Source: Hyphomicrobiales bacterium
GTDB lineage: Bacteria; Pseudomonadota; Alphaproteobacteria; Rhizobiales; Rhizobiaceae
Reading direction: 5' to 3'
DNA: 46,617 nt
NCBI GenBank assembly: GCA_900468065.1
Contig: UBTA01000108.1
Location: forward strand, 1 to 46,617
Under the pieces are notes generated by a model. The model made no database searches, was not told the DNA's origin, and worked only from the letters and a program-made list of their open reading frames with translations. This document shows, piece by piece, positions 25,539 through 32,928 of the stretch. Within the stretch, counting starts at the first letter, position 1. The number at the start of each line of letters is the position of its first letter. The position numbers and the translations under genes are program-made.

Positions 25539-26672
25539 TCAGCCTTGCGCCGTCCGTTTGGTCTTCTTCGGATCATCGAAGGTGATCGTGTGGGCGATGG
25601 CCGGTGCGTTGACGCTCTTGCCCTTCACTTCGAGCTTGGTGCCCTGCACGGCATAGGGAACCTCGACGCGCATGATCGCCATCGAGCGGTTGGTGAGCTT
25701 GGAATAGGACGGGCAGGTGATGACACCCACCTTTTTGTCTCCATCCCAGACCTCGTCGCCAAGATCAGTCGGGCCGTCGGCCTCGACCAGCAGGCCAAAA
25801 ATCTTGAAGCGTTCCTTGCCTTTCAGGCGAGCATGTTCCTCGGCGCCGCGGAAGCCGGTCTTGCCGGGGCTGACAGTGAAATCAAGGCCGAGTTCCCACA
25901 GGCTGTCGCCGGGCTGCTCGTTGGCGAAGGGGTACATCTGCGAATTGTCGTAGGGGTAGAACAGGAGGTAGCTTTCGACGCGCAGCATGTCGAGAACGCT
26001 GAAACAGACGGGGATGATGCCCATCGCCTTGCCTTCATCGACGATGCGGTCCCAGACCATGCCGGCATCCTGGCCGCGCACGAAGATTTCGTAGCCGCGT
26101 TCGCCCGTATAGCCGGTGCGCGAGATCATCACCGGGGCGCCGAACAGCGTCGTCTGCATGTGATGGAAATATTTGAGGTCGCGAATGCCGGGCACGTATT
26201 TTTCGAGGTAATCGACAGCCAGCGGTCCCTGCAATGACAGGTCGTGGAGATCGTCGTCGAAAAGCACGGCGCAATTGCGGCCCTGTGCCTGCTTGACGAT
26301 TTCCTCGAAGCCGGAACCCGAGCCATGCACCAGCATCCAGGAATTCGGGCCGGTGCGATAGACGATGCAGTCGTCGGTGAAATGGCCGCGATCGTTGAGC
26401 ATGCAGGCATAGACCGACTTGCCGGGATAAACCTTCATCATGTCGCGGGTGGTGATGTATTCCAGGACGGCGATGGCATGCGGGCCGACGAGATGGACTT
26501 TCTTCAGGCCTGAAACATCCATGATGCCGGCCTTGGTGCGCACCGCGATATGTTCTTCGTAGATATCCTTGTCGTAGGTCCAGGCGGTTCCCATGCCGCT
26601 CCAGTCTTCAAGATTGGACCCCAGTGCCCGATGCCGATCGCCCAAGGCGGAGAAACGCCAGCTAAGTGCCAT
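25539..26672 (-). CDS. dmmD: GcvT-like tetrahydrofolate-dependent demethylation partner of dimethylamine monooxygenase
   Basis: A 377-residue member of the aminomethyltransferase (GcvT) family. Features are YACMLNDRGHFTDDCIVYR, SLQGPLA, ISRTGYTGERGYEIFVRG and the C-terminal barrel KVGVITCPSYSKLTNRSMA. It is the first gene of the dmmDABC operon. Its likely role is to capture the formaldehyde released from dimethylamine as methylene-tetrahydrofolate. It is the second of three GcvT-type domains in about 10 kb (the others are in tdm and at 27555). A 22-bp dyad lies 16 bases upstream of the start. Confidence 0.88.
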   Translation of the reverse strand: MALSWRFSALGDRHRALGSNLEDWSGMGTAWTYDKDIYEEHIAVRTKAGIMDVSGLKKVHLVGPHAIAVLEYITTRDMMKVYPGKSVYACMLNDRGHFTDDCIVYRTGPNSWMLVHGSGSGFEEIVKQAQGRNCAVLFDDDLHDLSLQGPLAVDYLEKYVPGIRDLKYFHHMQTTLFGAPVMISRTGYTGERGYEIFVRGQDAGMVWDRIVDEGKAMGIIPVCFSVLDMLRVESYLLFYPYDNSQMYPFANEQPGDSLWELGLDFTVSPGKTGFRGAEEHARLKGKERFKIFGLLVEADGPTDLGDEVWDGDKKVGVITCPSYSKLTNRSMAIMRVEVPYAVQGTKLEVKGKSVNAPAIAHTITFDDPKKTKRTAQG

Positions 26673-26687
26673 GATTTGTTCCCTTAT

Positions 26688-26709
26688 TTATTTCACTCTG
26701 TGGAAATAA
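26688..26709. promoter_or_regulatory. Palindromic operator candidate upstream of dmmDABC
   Basis: TTATTTC-N8-GAAATAA is a perfect 7-bp inverted repeat set in AT-rich DNA, 16-37 bases before the dmmD ATG. This is the position of a repressor site overlapping a promoter or leader. It is not the same sequence as the TetR-type operator of the neighbouring locus, so a different regulator is expected. No matching copy was seen before tmm or tdm. Confidence 0.65.
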
Positions 26710-26896
26710 TTATTCCTGAGTATATTCGCGTTTTTGGGAACGGCAAGCCCGCGATGTGGATTTCTCGCCGGAAAGTGCGGTGTCGCGGATCGTAAGAGAC
26801 ATGCCGCTTTTGCGTTTTCAGGAGCGTGTCGCCGGGGCATTCAACGCCGGAAAAGCGGTCTTTTCAAGTGGGGCGGTGCTGGCAGGGCCACAAACG

Positions 26897-26927
26897 GCAA
26901 TGCCCGGATCAAGGATCCGGGCATTGC
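26897..26927 (-). terminator. Strong hairpin after the DUF982 gene
   Basis: A perfect 14-bp stem (GCAATGCCCGGATC / GATCCGGGCATTGC) with a 3-base loop, 25 bases past the DUF982 stop. The following bases on the minus strand (CGTTTG) are only weakly T-rich. It separates the DUF982 unit from dmm. Confidence 0.7.
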
Positions 26928-26951
26928 GAACAGTCGAACATGAGCCGGGAA

Positions 26952-27188
26952 TCAGGCGAGGAGGCCTTCTTCCTTCATGGCGGCGGTAAACGAGGCCCAG
27001 GCTTTCTGGGGGCTGCGGATACCATCAAGGGCGTCGAGGCAATGCTGCAGGGCGCGGCGATAGGCAAGGCCACGTCTACCGGGCCAGCGGCGCAGGAACT
27101 CGACGGCGTCCCAGGCGGTCGCGATGATGTTTTCCTGGCTCTGCTTGATGATCACTCTGACGGGGGTTGGAAAGCGTTTGTAACTCAC
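26952..27188 (-). CDS. DUF982 family small protein
   Basis: A 78-residue protein matching DUF982, a family abundant and largely confined to rhizobia and relatives. It has the typical TAWDAVEFLRRWP, LAYRRALQHCLDALDG and ARxAFxxA-like ends (here SPQKAWASFTAAMKEEG). No function is established. It stands alone between the GcvT/78-residue operon and dmmDABC, with its own hairpin terminator, so it is probably unrelated to methylamine metabolism. Confidence 0.88.
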   Translation of the reverse strand: MSYKRFPTPVRVIIKQSQENIIATAWDAVEFLRRWPGRRGLAYRRALQHCLDALDGIRSPQKAWASFTAAMKEEGLLA

Positions 27189-27307
27189 GTCGTCCTCATG
27201 CTGCTTCTTGAAATTGCAGCACTGGAACGTCCGAGATTCGAGAAGGTTCCGGCCCAGGATTCATTTCGGAATCTGCTTGTGAAACGATGTTCTGATGCAG
27301 CCGGACA

Positions 27308-27544
27308 TTAGCCTCCGTCCAATACCCGCCTCACCCAATCCGCCCCTATCTGCCATCGCCGCAGGACATCCAGTGGATCCTCGGCATCGAGCCGCGAACA
27401 GATGCGGTAGACTTCCAGTACCTCGGCGCTCATCTCGCCGCGATGATAAAGAAATGTCGCGGCGGCATAGCGGGTGCGGCCGGACCATTCGATGCCCGGC
27501 GGCGTTTTGATCAGCTCCCAGTTCTGGCGTGTTTCCTCGTCCAT
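27308..27544 (-). CDS. 78-residue unknown protein at the end of the flavoprotein/GcvT operon
   Basis: I do not recognise this family. It is a soluble helical protein with many aromatic and charged residues (WELIKTPPGIEWSGRTRYAA, then FLYHRGEMSAEVLEVYRIC, then DPLDVLRRWQIGADWVRRV). It starts 10 bases after the GcvT-like stop, in the same direction, and codon use looks like that of its neighbours, so I believe it is a true gene. As the last member of a compact operon of two flavoproteins and a GcvT protein, it could be a small subunit or assembly factor. That is inference from position. Confidence 0.65.
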   Translation of the reverse strand: MDEETRQNWELIKTPPGIEWSGRTRYAAATFLYHRGEMSAEVLEVYRICSRLDAEDPLDVLRRWQIGADWVRRVLDGG

Positions 27545-27554
27545 ATCGTTACCG

Positions 27555-28775
27555 TCAGAACTGCGCGGGCGGGGAGGCCGCGCGGCGGTCGAGCTTGATG
27601 AAGGGGCGCGGCACGATGCGGGCGCGTTTCATCATCTTCTGGTATTGCAGCTCGCGCAAAGCGTAGATTTCCACCCAGAGGTCTTCGTTGAGGCGCGTGC
27701 CGTAAGGCCGCGTCAGGCTGGCGATGGCGATGTTGCGTTTGGCAAGCGGCGACCAGATCGCGGCGCTGACAAGGCCAGCTTCGTGCTTTTTCCGGTGATA
27801 AACGATCGCACCGTCAGCCGGAATATTGCCTTCAATTTCAAGGCCGACGAGCACGTGCTTCAGAGTTTGATTCCGCCTGGCTTCAAGTATCGCTTTACGT
27901 CCGTTGAAGTTCGGCTTTTCCGCATCGACCAGCCAGTCCAGCCCGATCTCGTCCGGCATACGGGCGCGGTCGGCGCGCAGCGTCGTCTCCGCCGTCATGA
28001 AATCGGCATTGGCGACGATGAAGCCGGCTTCGATGCGGGCGCGGTTGAGGGCGGCGTAGCCGATGGCGCGGATGCCATGAAGCTGCCCCGCCGCCCAGAG
28101 ACGGTCCCAGAGGCTGAGTGCCGCTTCTGCCGGAACGAACAGTTCGTAGCCGAGATCGCCGGTGAAGCCGGTGCGCGAGATGGTGACAGTGCCTCCGTCA
28201 TGCGCGAAGTCGGCAAGCTGGAACGGTTTCAGGCGTTCGATACCGTCGAAGCCGGCCTTGCACAGGACGGCAAAGGATGTTGGGCCTTGCAAGGCAAGTC
28301 CGGCGATCTGCATCGTTTCCTCTTCGATCTCGACATCAAAGCCGATGGCGCTGTCGAGGAGCCAGGGGAGATGGCGTTCCTGGCAGCAGAGGCGGAACGT
28401 ATCGGGCGCGAGCCGGAACAGGGTACCATCGTCGAGAACGTGGCCGTGGTCGTCGCACCAGGCGGTGTAATGCACGCGGCCGGTGCCGAGTTTGGCGACG
28501 TTGCGGACGGTCAGGCGGTTGAGATAACGCTCGGCATCCGGCCCAGCGATGCGGTATTTGACCATCGGCGAGATATCGAACAAGGCGGCGGTAGAGCGGA
28601 TGGCGAAATATTCGAGTTCCTCGTCAAAGACCGAATGCGGCGCCTTGTAGCCAGCCCAGGTGTACCAGTCGCTGGTTTCGCTGAGCGCCGCGATCCGTGG
28701 ATGAAACGGGGTCTCGAAGCGCGGCGTGGCGATATGGCTTTGCAGGGCGCGGCGGGTGTTCATCTCCAGCATCAT
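27555..28775 (-). CDS. GcvT-like aminomethyltransferase/demethylase of unknown substrate
   Basis: A 406-residue GcvT-family protein. It carries YTAWCDDHGHVLDDGTLFR (the conserved Asp region), LALQGPTS, TISRTGFTGDLGYELFVP and ALNRARIEAGF, all tetrahydrofolate-pocket segments, and the C-terminal barrel AGLVSAAIWSPLAKRNIAIA. It is longer than true GcvT and clearly not part of a glycine cleavage operon. Its ATG overlaps the stop of the upstream flavoprotein (ATGA), so the two are translationally coupled. That suggests the flavoproteins release a C1 unit that this protein captures. An alternative start is ATG 28760. Confidence 0.85.
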   Translation of the reverse strand: MMLEMNTRRALQSHIATPRFETPFHPRIAALSETSDWYTWAGYKAPHSVFDEELEYFAIRSTAALFDISPMVKYRIAGPDAERYLNRLTVRNVAKLGTGRVHYTAWCDDHGHVLDDGTLFRLAPDTFRLCCQERHLPWLLDSAIGFDVEIEEETMQIAGLALQGPTSFAVLCKAGFDGIERLKPFQLADFAHDGGTVTISRTGFTGDLGYELFVPAEAALSLWDRLWAAGQLHGIRAIGYAALNRARIEAGFIVANADFMTAETTLRADRARMPDEIGLDWLVDAEKPNFNGRKAILEARRNQTLKHVLVGLEIEGNIPADGAIVYHRKKHEAGLVSAAIWSPLAKRNIAIASLTRPYGTRLNEDLWVEIYALRELQYQKMMKRARIVPRPFIKLDRRAASPPAQF

Positions 28776-30367
28776 GGTCTCTCCGAAAGGATGTCGCGCG
28801 CGGCGAGAAGTCCCGGAAGGCCCGAAATGCCGCCGCCCGGATGCGAGCCGGCACTGGCCAGATAAAGACCGGACAATGGCGTCGTATAACCGGCAGCCGC
28901 GTTGACCGGGCGGTTGACCAGCAGTTGATCGGCCTGCAACTCGCCGTGATGCCAGTGGCCGCCCGGCAGATGGTAATGGGTTTCCATGTCGGCGGGTGTC
29001 ATCAGGTTGCTGGCAATGATGCTCTTGCTCAAACCCGGCGCGTAGAGCTCCAATGTTTCGAGGATGATCTTTTCGAAGGCCGCCTTGCCGTTCGCCCAGC
29101 CGCCCTTGAGGTCGTAGGGCGCGAATTCGACCAAAGCCGAAAGCGTCGCGCCACCGGAGGGAGCGAGCGCCGAATTGGCGAGGCTTGGCAGCGTGATTTC
29201 CATCACCGGATCGGGGGAGAATTCGCCGTATTTGGCCGGATTGAAGGCATTTTCGACATGGGCGATGGAGCGGGCGATGACCATCCGGCCATGATGATCG
29301 TCCGGAGAAACACCGGTGAAGGCCGGCTGCCGGTCGAGCGCGAGGTCGAGTTTGGCGACATTGCCTTTCGAGCGGATATTGCCGACGGCTCGAACAAAGC
29401 CGGTGCCGAGTTCAGCGGTATCGCAGAGCTTCAGGAATGTCGCTTGCGGATGGATGGCGGAGATGATGACGGGTGCATTCAGCTGTTCGCCGGTGCCGAG
29501 GATCACGCCGGTTGCCGTGCCGCGGTCAGCGGTAATGCGTGTGACATAGACGCCGGTACGGACGGATACCCCGGCGGCCGTTGCGGCATCTTCAAAGGCC
29601 GGGGCAAGCGTGTTCATGCCACCCTGGGGTATGTATTGCGCACCGGTCTTGCCATCGGTTTCGCCGGTCAGGCGATAATAGAAACCGAGCAGCGAGGTTG
29701 GCGATCTCGGTCCGAGATGGATGCCGAGCGTCGCGTCGAAGGCGACGAGGCCCTTGAGACGGTCATCGCTCAGATATTCGTCGGCGACATCGGCGGCGTT
29801 CATCAACAGCATGCGCAGGAAGTCGCGGCCTTCTTCGCGGCCTTTGGTGATGAGGCTCAGTCCTGCACCGGCGAAGGCGCCGAGATCGCGCATCGCAACA
29901 TTGCCGATCTCCGGAGGACGGCGCTTGAGGAAGCGTTTGAGAATACCGGCCTGGAACATCAGCTTCTTGCGCATGGCGGCAAAGGCCTTGGCTTCGGCTG
30001 GGCTGATGCCGTCGATGGTCTCGCCATAGGCGCCGCGTAGCACCGCGTGTTTACCATTCGGGGAAAGCGCGACAGTGGGCAGTGGTTTACCGGATGCGGT
30101 ACTGGTATCCAGCTTCAGCAGCTTGGCGACCTCTGGATCAAGCCGGTTGACAATGTGGGCGAGACCGGCCGAGCGGTAGCCCGGGTGGAATTCGAAGCCG
30201 CGCATCGCGCCGCCGGTGTTTGCGGCTGCTTCGAGAACGACGACCCTGCGGCCGTTCTGGGCAAGCAGGGTGGCGGCTGTCAGGCCGTTATGGCCGCCGC
30301 CGATGACGATTGCGTCGAAGTCTGCGGCGTGGAAATCTGTGGTCCGGGCGAGATCAGATGACGTCAT
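28772..30367 (-). CDS. FAD-dependent oxidoreductase, phytoene-desaturase/PYROXD2-like (second of a pair)
   Basis: A 531-residue flavoprotein. The FAD Rossmann motif is IVIGGGHNGLTAATLL, followed by VVVLEAAANTGGAM. The C-terminal FAD motif is GLYLASAGSHPGGGISGLPG. This is the CrtI/PYROXD2 type rather than a true carotenoid enzyme, and there are no carotenoid genes nearby. It has no signal peptide. Its start overlaps the end of the first flavoprotein by 14 bases, and its stop overlaps the GcvT-like start. A heteromeric pair with the neighbouring paralogue is plausible. A substrate that is an N-methylated amine is inferred from the GcvT partner. Confidence 0.82.
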   Translation of the reverse strand: MTSSDLARTTDFHAADFDAIVIGGGHNGLTAATLLAQNGRRVVVLEAAANTGGAMRGFEFHPGYRSAGLAHIVNRLDPEVAKLLKLDTSTASGKPLPTVALSPNGKHAVLRGAYGETIDGISPAEAKAFAAMRKKLMFQAGILKRFLKRRPPEIGNVAMRDLGAFAGAGLSLITKGREEGRDFLRMLLMNAADVADEYLSDDRLKGLVAFDATLGIHLGPRSPTSLLGFYYRLTGETDGKTGAQYIPQGGMNTLAPAFEDAATAAGVSVRTGVYVTRITADRGTATGVILGTGEQLNAPVIISAIHPQATFLKLCDTAELGTGFVRAVGNIRSKGNVAKLDLALDRQPAFTGVSPDDHHGRMVIARSIAHVENAFNPAKYGEFSPDPVMEITLPSLANSALAPSGGATLSALVEFAPYDLKGGWANGKAAFEKIILETLELYAPGLSKSIIASNLMTPADMETHYHLPGGHWHHGELQADQLLVNRPVNAAAGYTTPLSGLYLASAGSHPGGGISGLPGLLAARDILSERP

Positions 30368-31973
30368 GGGCCGGGCTCATTTCAGCGGGTTTCATTTTCA
30401 GGTCGCGCAGGATTTCGGCGGCGGCATTGCGGCCGGGCGCACCCATGACGCCACCGCCGGGATGGGTGGAGGAGCCGCAGAGATAGAGGCCGGGTACCGG
30501 CGTGCGGTATTGCGCGTAGCCGGGCACCGGGCGGTTGAACAGCAGCTGATCGAAGGTGAGTTCCCCTTGAAAAATATTGCCTTCCGTCAGGCCGACTTCC
30601 GCCTCGATCTCGCGCGGCGTGCGCACTTCCATATGCAGGATGCGGTCGCGGAAGCCGGGGGAATAATCGGCGATCTGGCTGACGACGGTATCGGCAAAGG
30701 CGTCGCGGTCGGCATCGGTCCAGTCGCGGCCTTCTAGCTGCGGCGGACAATATTGCACAAAACAGCTCATGAAATGCTTGCCGGGTGGAGCCATGGTCGG
30801 ATCGAGCGTCGTCGGGATGACCATATCGACGAAGGGATCGGCGGAATAGCGTCCACCCTTCCAGTCGTCATAGGCGCGCTCCATCCGTTCCATCGAATCG
30901 GTGAAATGCAGGTCGCCGCGGATGCAGGACGAATTTTTCGGCAGCGCCGGGAATTCCGGCAGGCTATCGAGGGCGATGTTGAGCTTGCCGGACGAGCCGC
31001 GCATCTTGAAATGCTTGACCCGGTGGACGAAGGTTTCGGGCAGGGCGTCTTCCTCGACCAGCTTGAGGAAGGTGCGCTTGACGTCGGCATTGGAGACCAC
31101 AAGATTGCCGCGCACTTCCTCGCCATCGGCAAGCACGACGCCGGTGGCGCGGCCGCTGCGGGTCATGACCCTTGCCACATCGGCACCTGTGCGGATCGTG
31201 CCGCCGGAAGCCTGAAAGGAGGAGGCGAGCGCTTGCGTCACGGCGCCCATGCCGCCGCGCGCATAACCCCAGGCGCCGACAGAACCATCGACCTCGCCCA
31301 TGTAGTGATGCAGGAGCACATAAGCGGTGCCGGGCGACATCGGTCCAAGGGCCGTGCCGATGATGCCTGATAGTGCCAGGTAGGCCTTGATCACATCGGT
31401 CTCGAAATATTCGTCGAGGAAATCGGAGATCGACATGGTCCAAAAGCGTAGCGTCTGCGCCATGTCATGGGCGGAGAATTCGCCGAATTTCTTGCCGAGA
31501 TAGAGCAGTTCGGAAATGTCGCGCGGCTTGAACGAGAAAGGATCGGGCGCGGTGCGCATCAACAGCGGCTGGATGAAGCGGCACCGGCGGGTGACGTCGC
31601 GGGCGTAGCGGTCATAGGCTTCGGCATCGCGCTTGGAATAGCGGGCGAATTCGCGGCGGTGGCTGTCATGATCGCGGTAGGAGGCGATGTAGTCGCCATC
31701 GCGGGTGAAGACCGCGCCGCCCTCATAAGCGATAACCTGCAGGCCGTGTTTCGGCAGTTCGAGGTCGCGCATGATTTCCGGCCGGAACAGCGAGCAGACA
31801 TAGGAACAGTTGGAATAGAGGAAGCCCGGCGTCAGTTCGCGGCTGGTGGCAGCACCGCCGACCCAATCGTTCTTTTCGAGCACCAGCACATCAAGCCCGG
31901 CGCGCTGCAAATAGCAGGCTGCGACCAGGCCGTTATGGCCGCCTCCGATCATCACCACATCGTATTTTTTCAT
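30354..31973 (-). CDS. FAD-dependent oxidoreductase, phytoene-desaturase/PYROXD2-like (first of a pair)
   Basis: A 539-residue paralogue of the next gene. It has VVMIGGGHNGLVAACYL and VLVLEKNDWVGGAATS at the N-terminus, a GYARGGMGAVTQALA segment before the middle, and GLYLCGSSTHPGGGVMGAPG at the C-terminus. It is the first gene of the operon ox1-ox2-GcvT-78aa. A TetR-type operator lies 59-80 bases upstream of its ATG. Two tandem, overlapping CrtI-like genes suggest either a heterodimer or two successive oxidations. Family members include PYROXD2-type enzymes of unknown substrate. Confidence 0.82.
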   Translation of the reverse strand: MKKYDVVMIGGGHNGLVAACYLQRAGLDVLVLEKNDWVGGAATSRELTPGFLYSNCSYVCSLFRPEIMRDLELPKHGLQVIAYEGGAVFTRDGDYIASYRDHDSHRREFARYSKRDAEAYDRYARDVTRRCRFIQPLLMRTAPDPFSFKPRDISELLYLGKKFGEFSAHDMAQTLRFWTMSISDFLDEYFETDVIKAYLALSGIIGTALGPMSPGTAYVLLHHYMGEVDGSVGAWGYARGGMGAVTQALASSFQASGGTIRTGADVARVMTRSGRATGVVLADGEEVRGNLVVSNADVKRTFLKLVEEDALPETFVHRVKHFKMRGSSGKLNIALDSLPEFPALPKNSSCIRGDLHFTDSMERMERAYDDWKGGRYSADPFVDMVIPTTLDPTMAPPGKHFMSCFVQYCPPQLEGRDWTDADRDAFADTVVSQIADYSPGFRDRILHMEVRTPREIEAEVGLTEGNIFQGELTFDQLLFNRPVPGYAQYRTPVPGLYLCGSSTHPGGGVMGAPGRNAAAEILRDLKMKPAEMSPAHDVI

Positions 31974-32031
31974 GCCGTGGTCTCCCTCATTGCGAAAAAT
32001 CTGGCATGAAAAGCAGAATGTTGTCCAGTTA

Positions 32032-32053
32032 TATTGAATGAATATTCAGCAAG
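32032..32053 (+). promoter_or_regulatory. TetR-type operator copy A (flavoprotein operon / tetR promoter)
   Basis: Core TTGAATGAATATTCAGCAA. It matches the site before the Rieske gene at 19 of 22 positions, and contains the palindrome TGAATATTCA. It lies between the first flavoprotein (start 31973) and the divergent tetR gene, so it could control both. Confidence 0.75.
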
Positions 32054-32192
32054 TATGTTGCAATCCTCTGATTATGCGATAGGATTTCGTGTCAGAGGCC
32101 ATGAGGCTGGAAGGTGCCATGCAGAAGGTTCTTGACATGAGGCGGCATTCTCCCGCCCATCGGCCCGGTGAAAAACCAGGCGGGAACGCATC

Positions 32193-32897
32193 ATGAGCGT
32201 GGTTCTCAGCCTGACGGGCAAGAAGGTAACAGTCAGAATGAAGGCAGTGTCTGCGGCGGCGCAAGCCGGCGAAAGCGACAAACGGGGCCGCAAGGCATCC
32301 AAGGAAACGAGGCGCCAGCAGCTGGTCGAGGCGACGATCGATTCGCTCGCCAAGCGCGGCTATTCCGAGACGACGCTTGCTGATGTCGCCGATGGCGCCG
32401 GCCTGTCGCGCGGCATCGTCAATTTTCATTTCGAGAGCAAGGAAAAGCTGCTGATCGCCACGCTGCAGTTCATGGCAGACGAATACGCCGCCCATTGGGG
32501 TGCGGCGCTCGACAAGGCGGGCGAAGCGGCGTCATCGCAGCTCTGGGCGCTGGTGGCGGCCGATTTCGACCGCAAGATCTGCACCAAGCGCAAGCTGGCC
32601 GCCTGGTGTGCCTTCTGGGGGGAGGCCAAGTCGCGGCCGACCTATCAGGCGCTGTGCGGCGCCCGCGACACCAAGTATCAGGAACTGTTCGTCGCGCTCT
32701 GCGCGCAGATGAAGGCCGAGGCATCCTACACATACGACGCCGAAACCATCGCCTTGGCGCTGAGCGCCATGATGGAAGGCCTGTGGTTCCGGCTGATGAT
32801 GGGCGACGGGCTGACGCGCGAAAAGGCCCATGCGGCGGCGATCGAATATCTGGTCTCGGTCTTTCCGGGCCATATGACCCATCAGGGTCCGAAATAG
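32193..32897 (+). CDS. TetR-family regulator, BetI-like
   Basis: A 234-residue regulator (about 219 if ATG 32238 is the start; both have weak sites). The helix-turn-helix is in SLAKRGYSETTLADVADGAGLSRGIVNFHF, given here in parts: GYSETTLADVADGAG and SRGIVNFHFESKEKLL. The latter is the BetI-type recognition helix and following Phe. The ligand domain keeps CTKRKLAAWCAFWGEAKSRP, also BetI-like. BetI represses choline-betaine genes and senses choline, so an amine effector is reasonable. The gene is divergent from the flavoprotein operon, next to operator copy A, and 31 bases upstream of the PotD-like gene. It is the likely master regulator of the locus. Confidence 0.88.
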   Translation: MSVVLSLTGKKVTVRMKAVSAAAQAGESDKRGRKASKETRRQQLVEATIDSLAKRGYSETTLADVADGAGLSRGIVNFHFESKEKLLIATLQFMADEYAAHWGAALDKAGEAASSQLWALVAADFDRKICTKRKLAAWCAFWGEAKSRPTYQALCGARDTKYQELFVALCAQMKAEASYTYDAETIALALSAMMEGLWFRLMMGDGLTREKAHAAAIEYLVSVFPGHMTHQGPK

Positions 32898-32928
32898 GGA
32901 ATAGCTGAAAACGGCAAAGGAGACCGGT

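Noticed and set aside
28772-31973. Carotenoid biosynthesis genes (phytoene desaturases)
   Set aside because: No crtB, crtE or other carotenoid gene is near; the neighbours are amine-metabolism genes, and PYROXD2-like proteins share the same fold.
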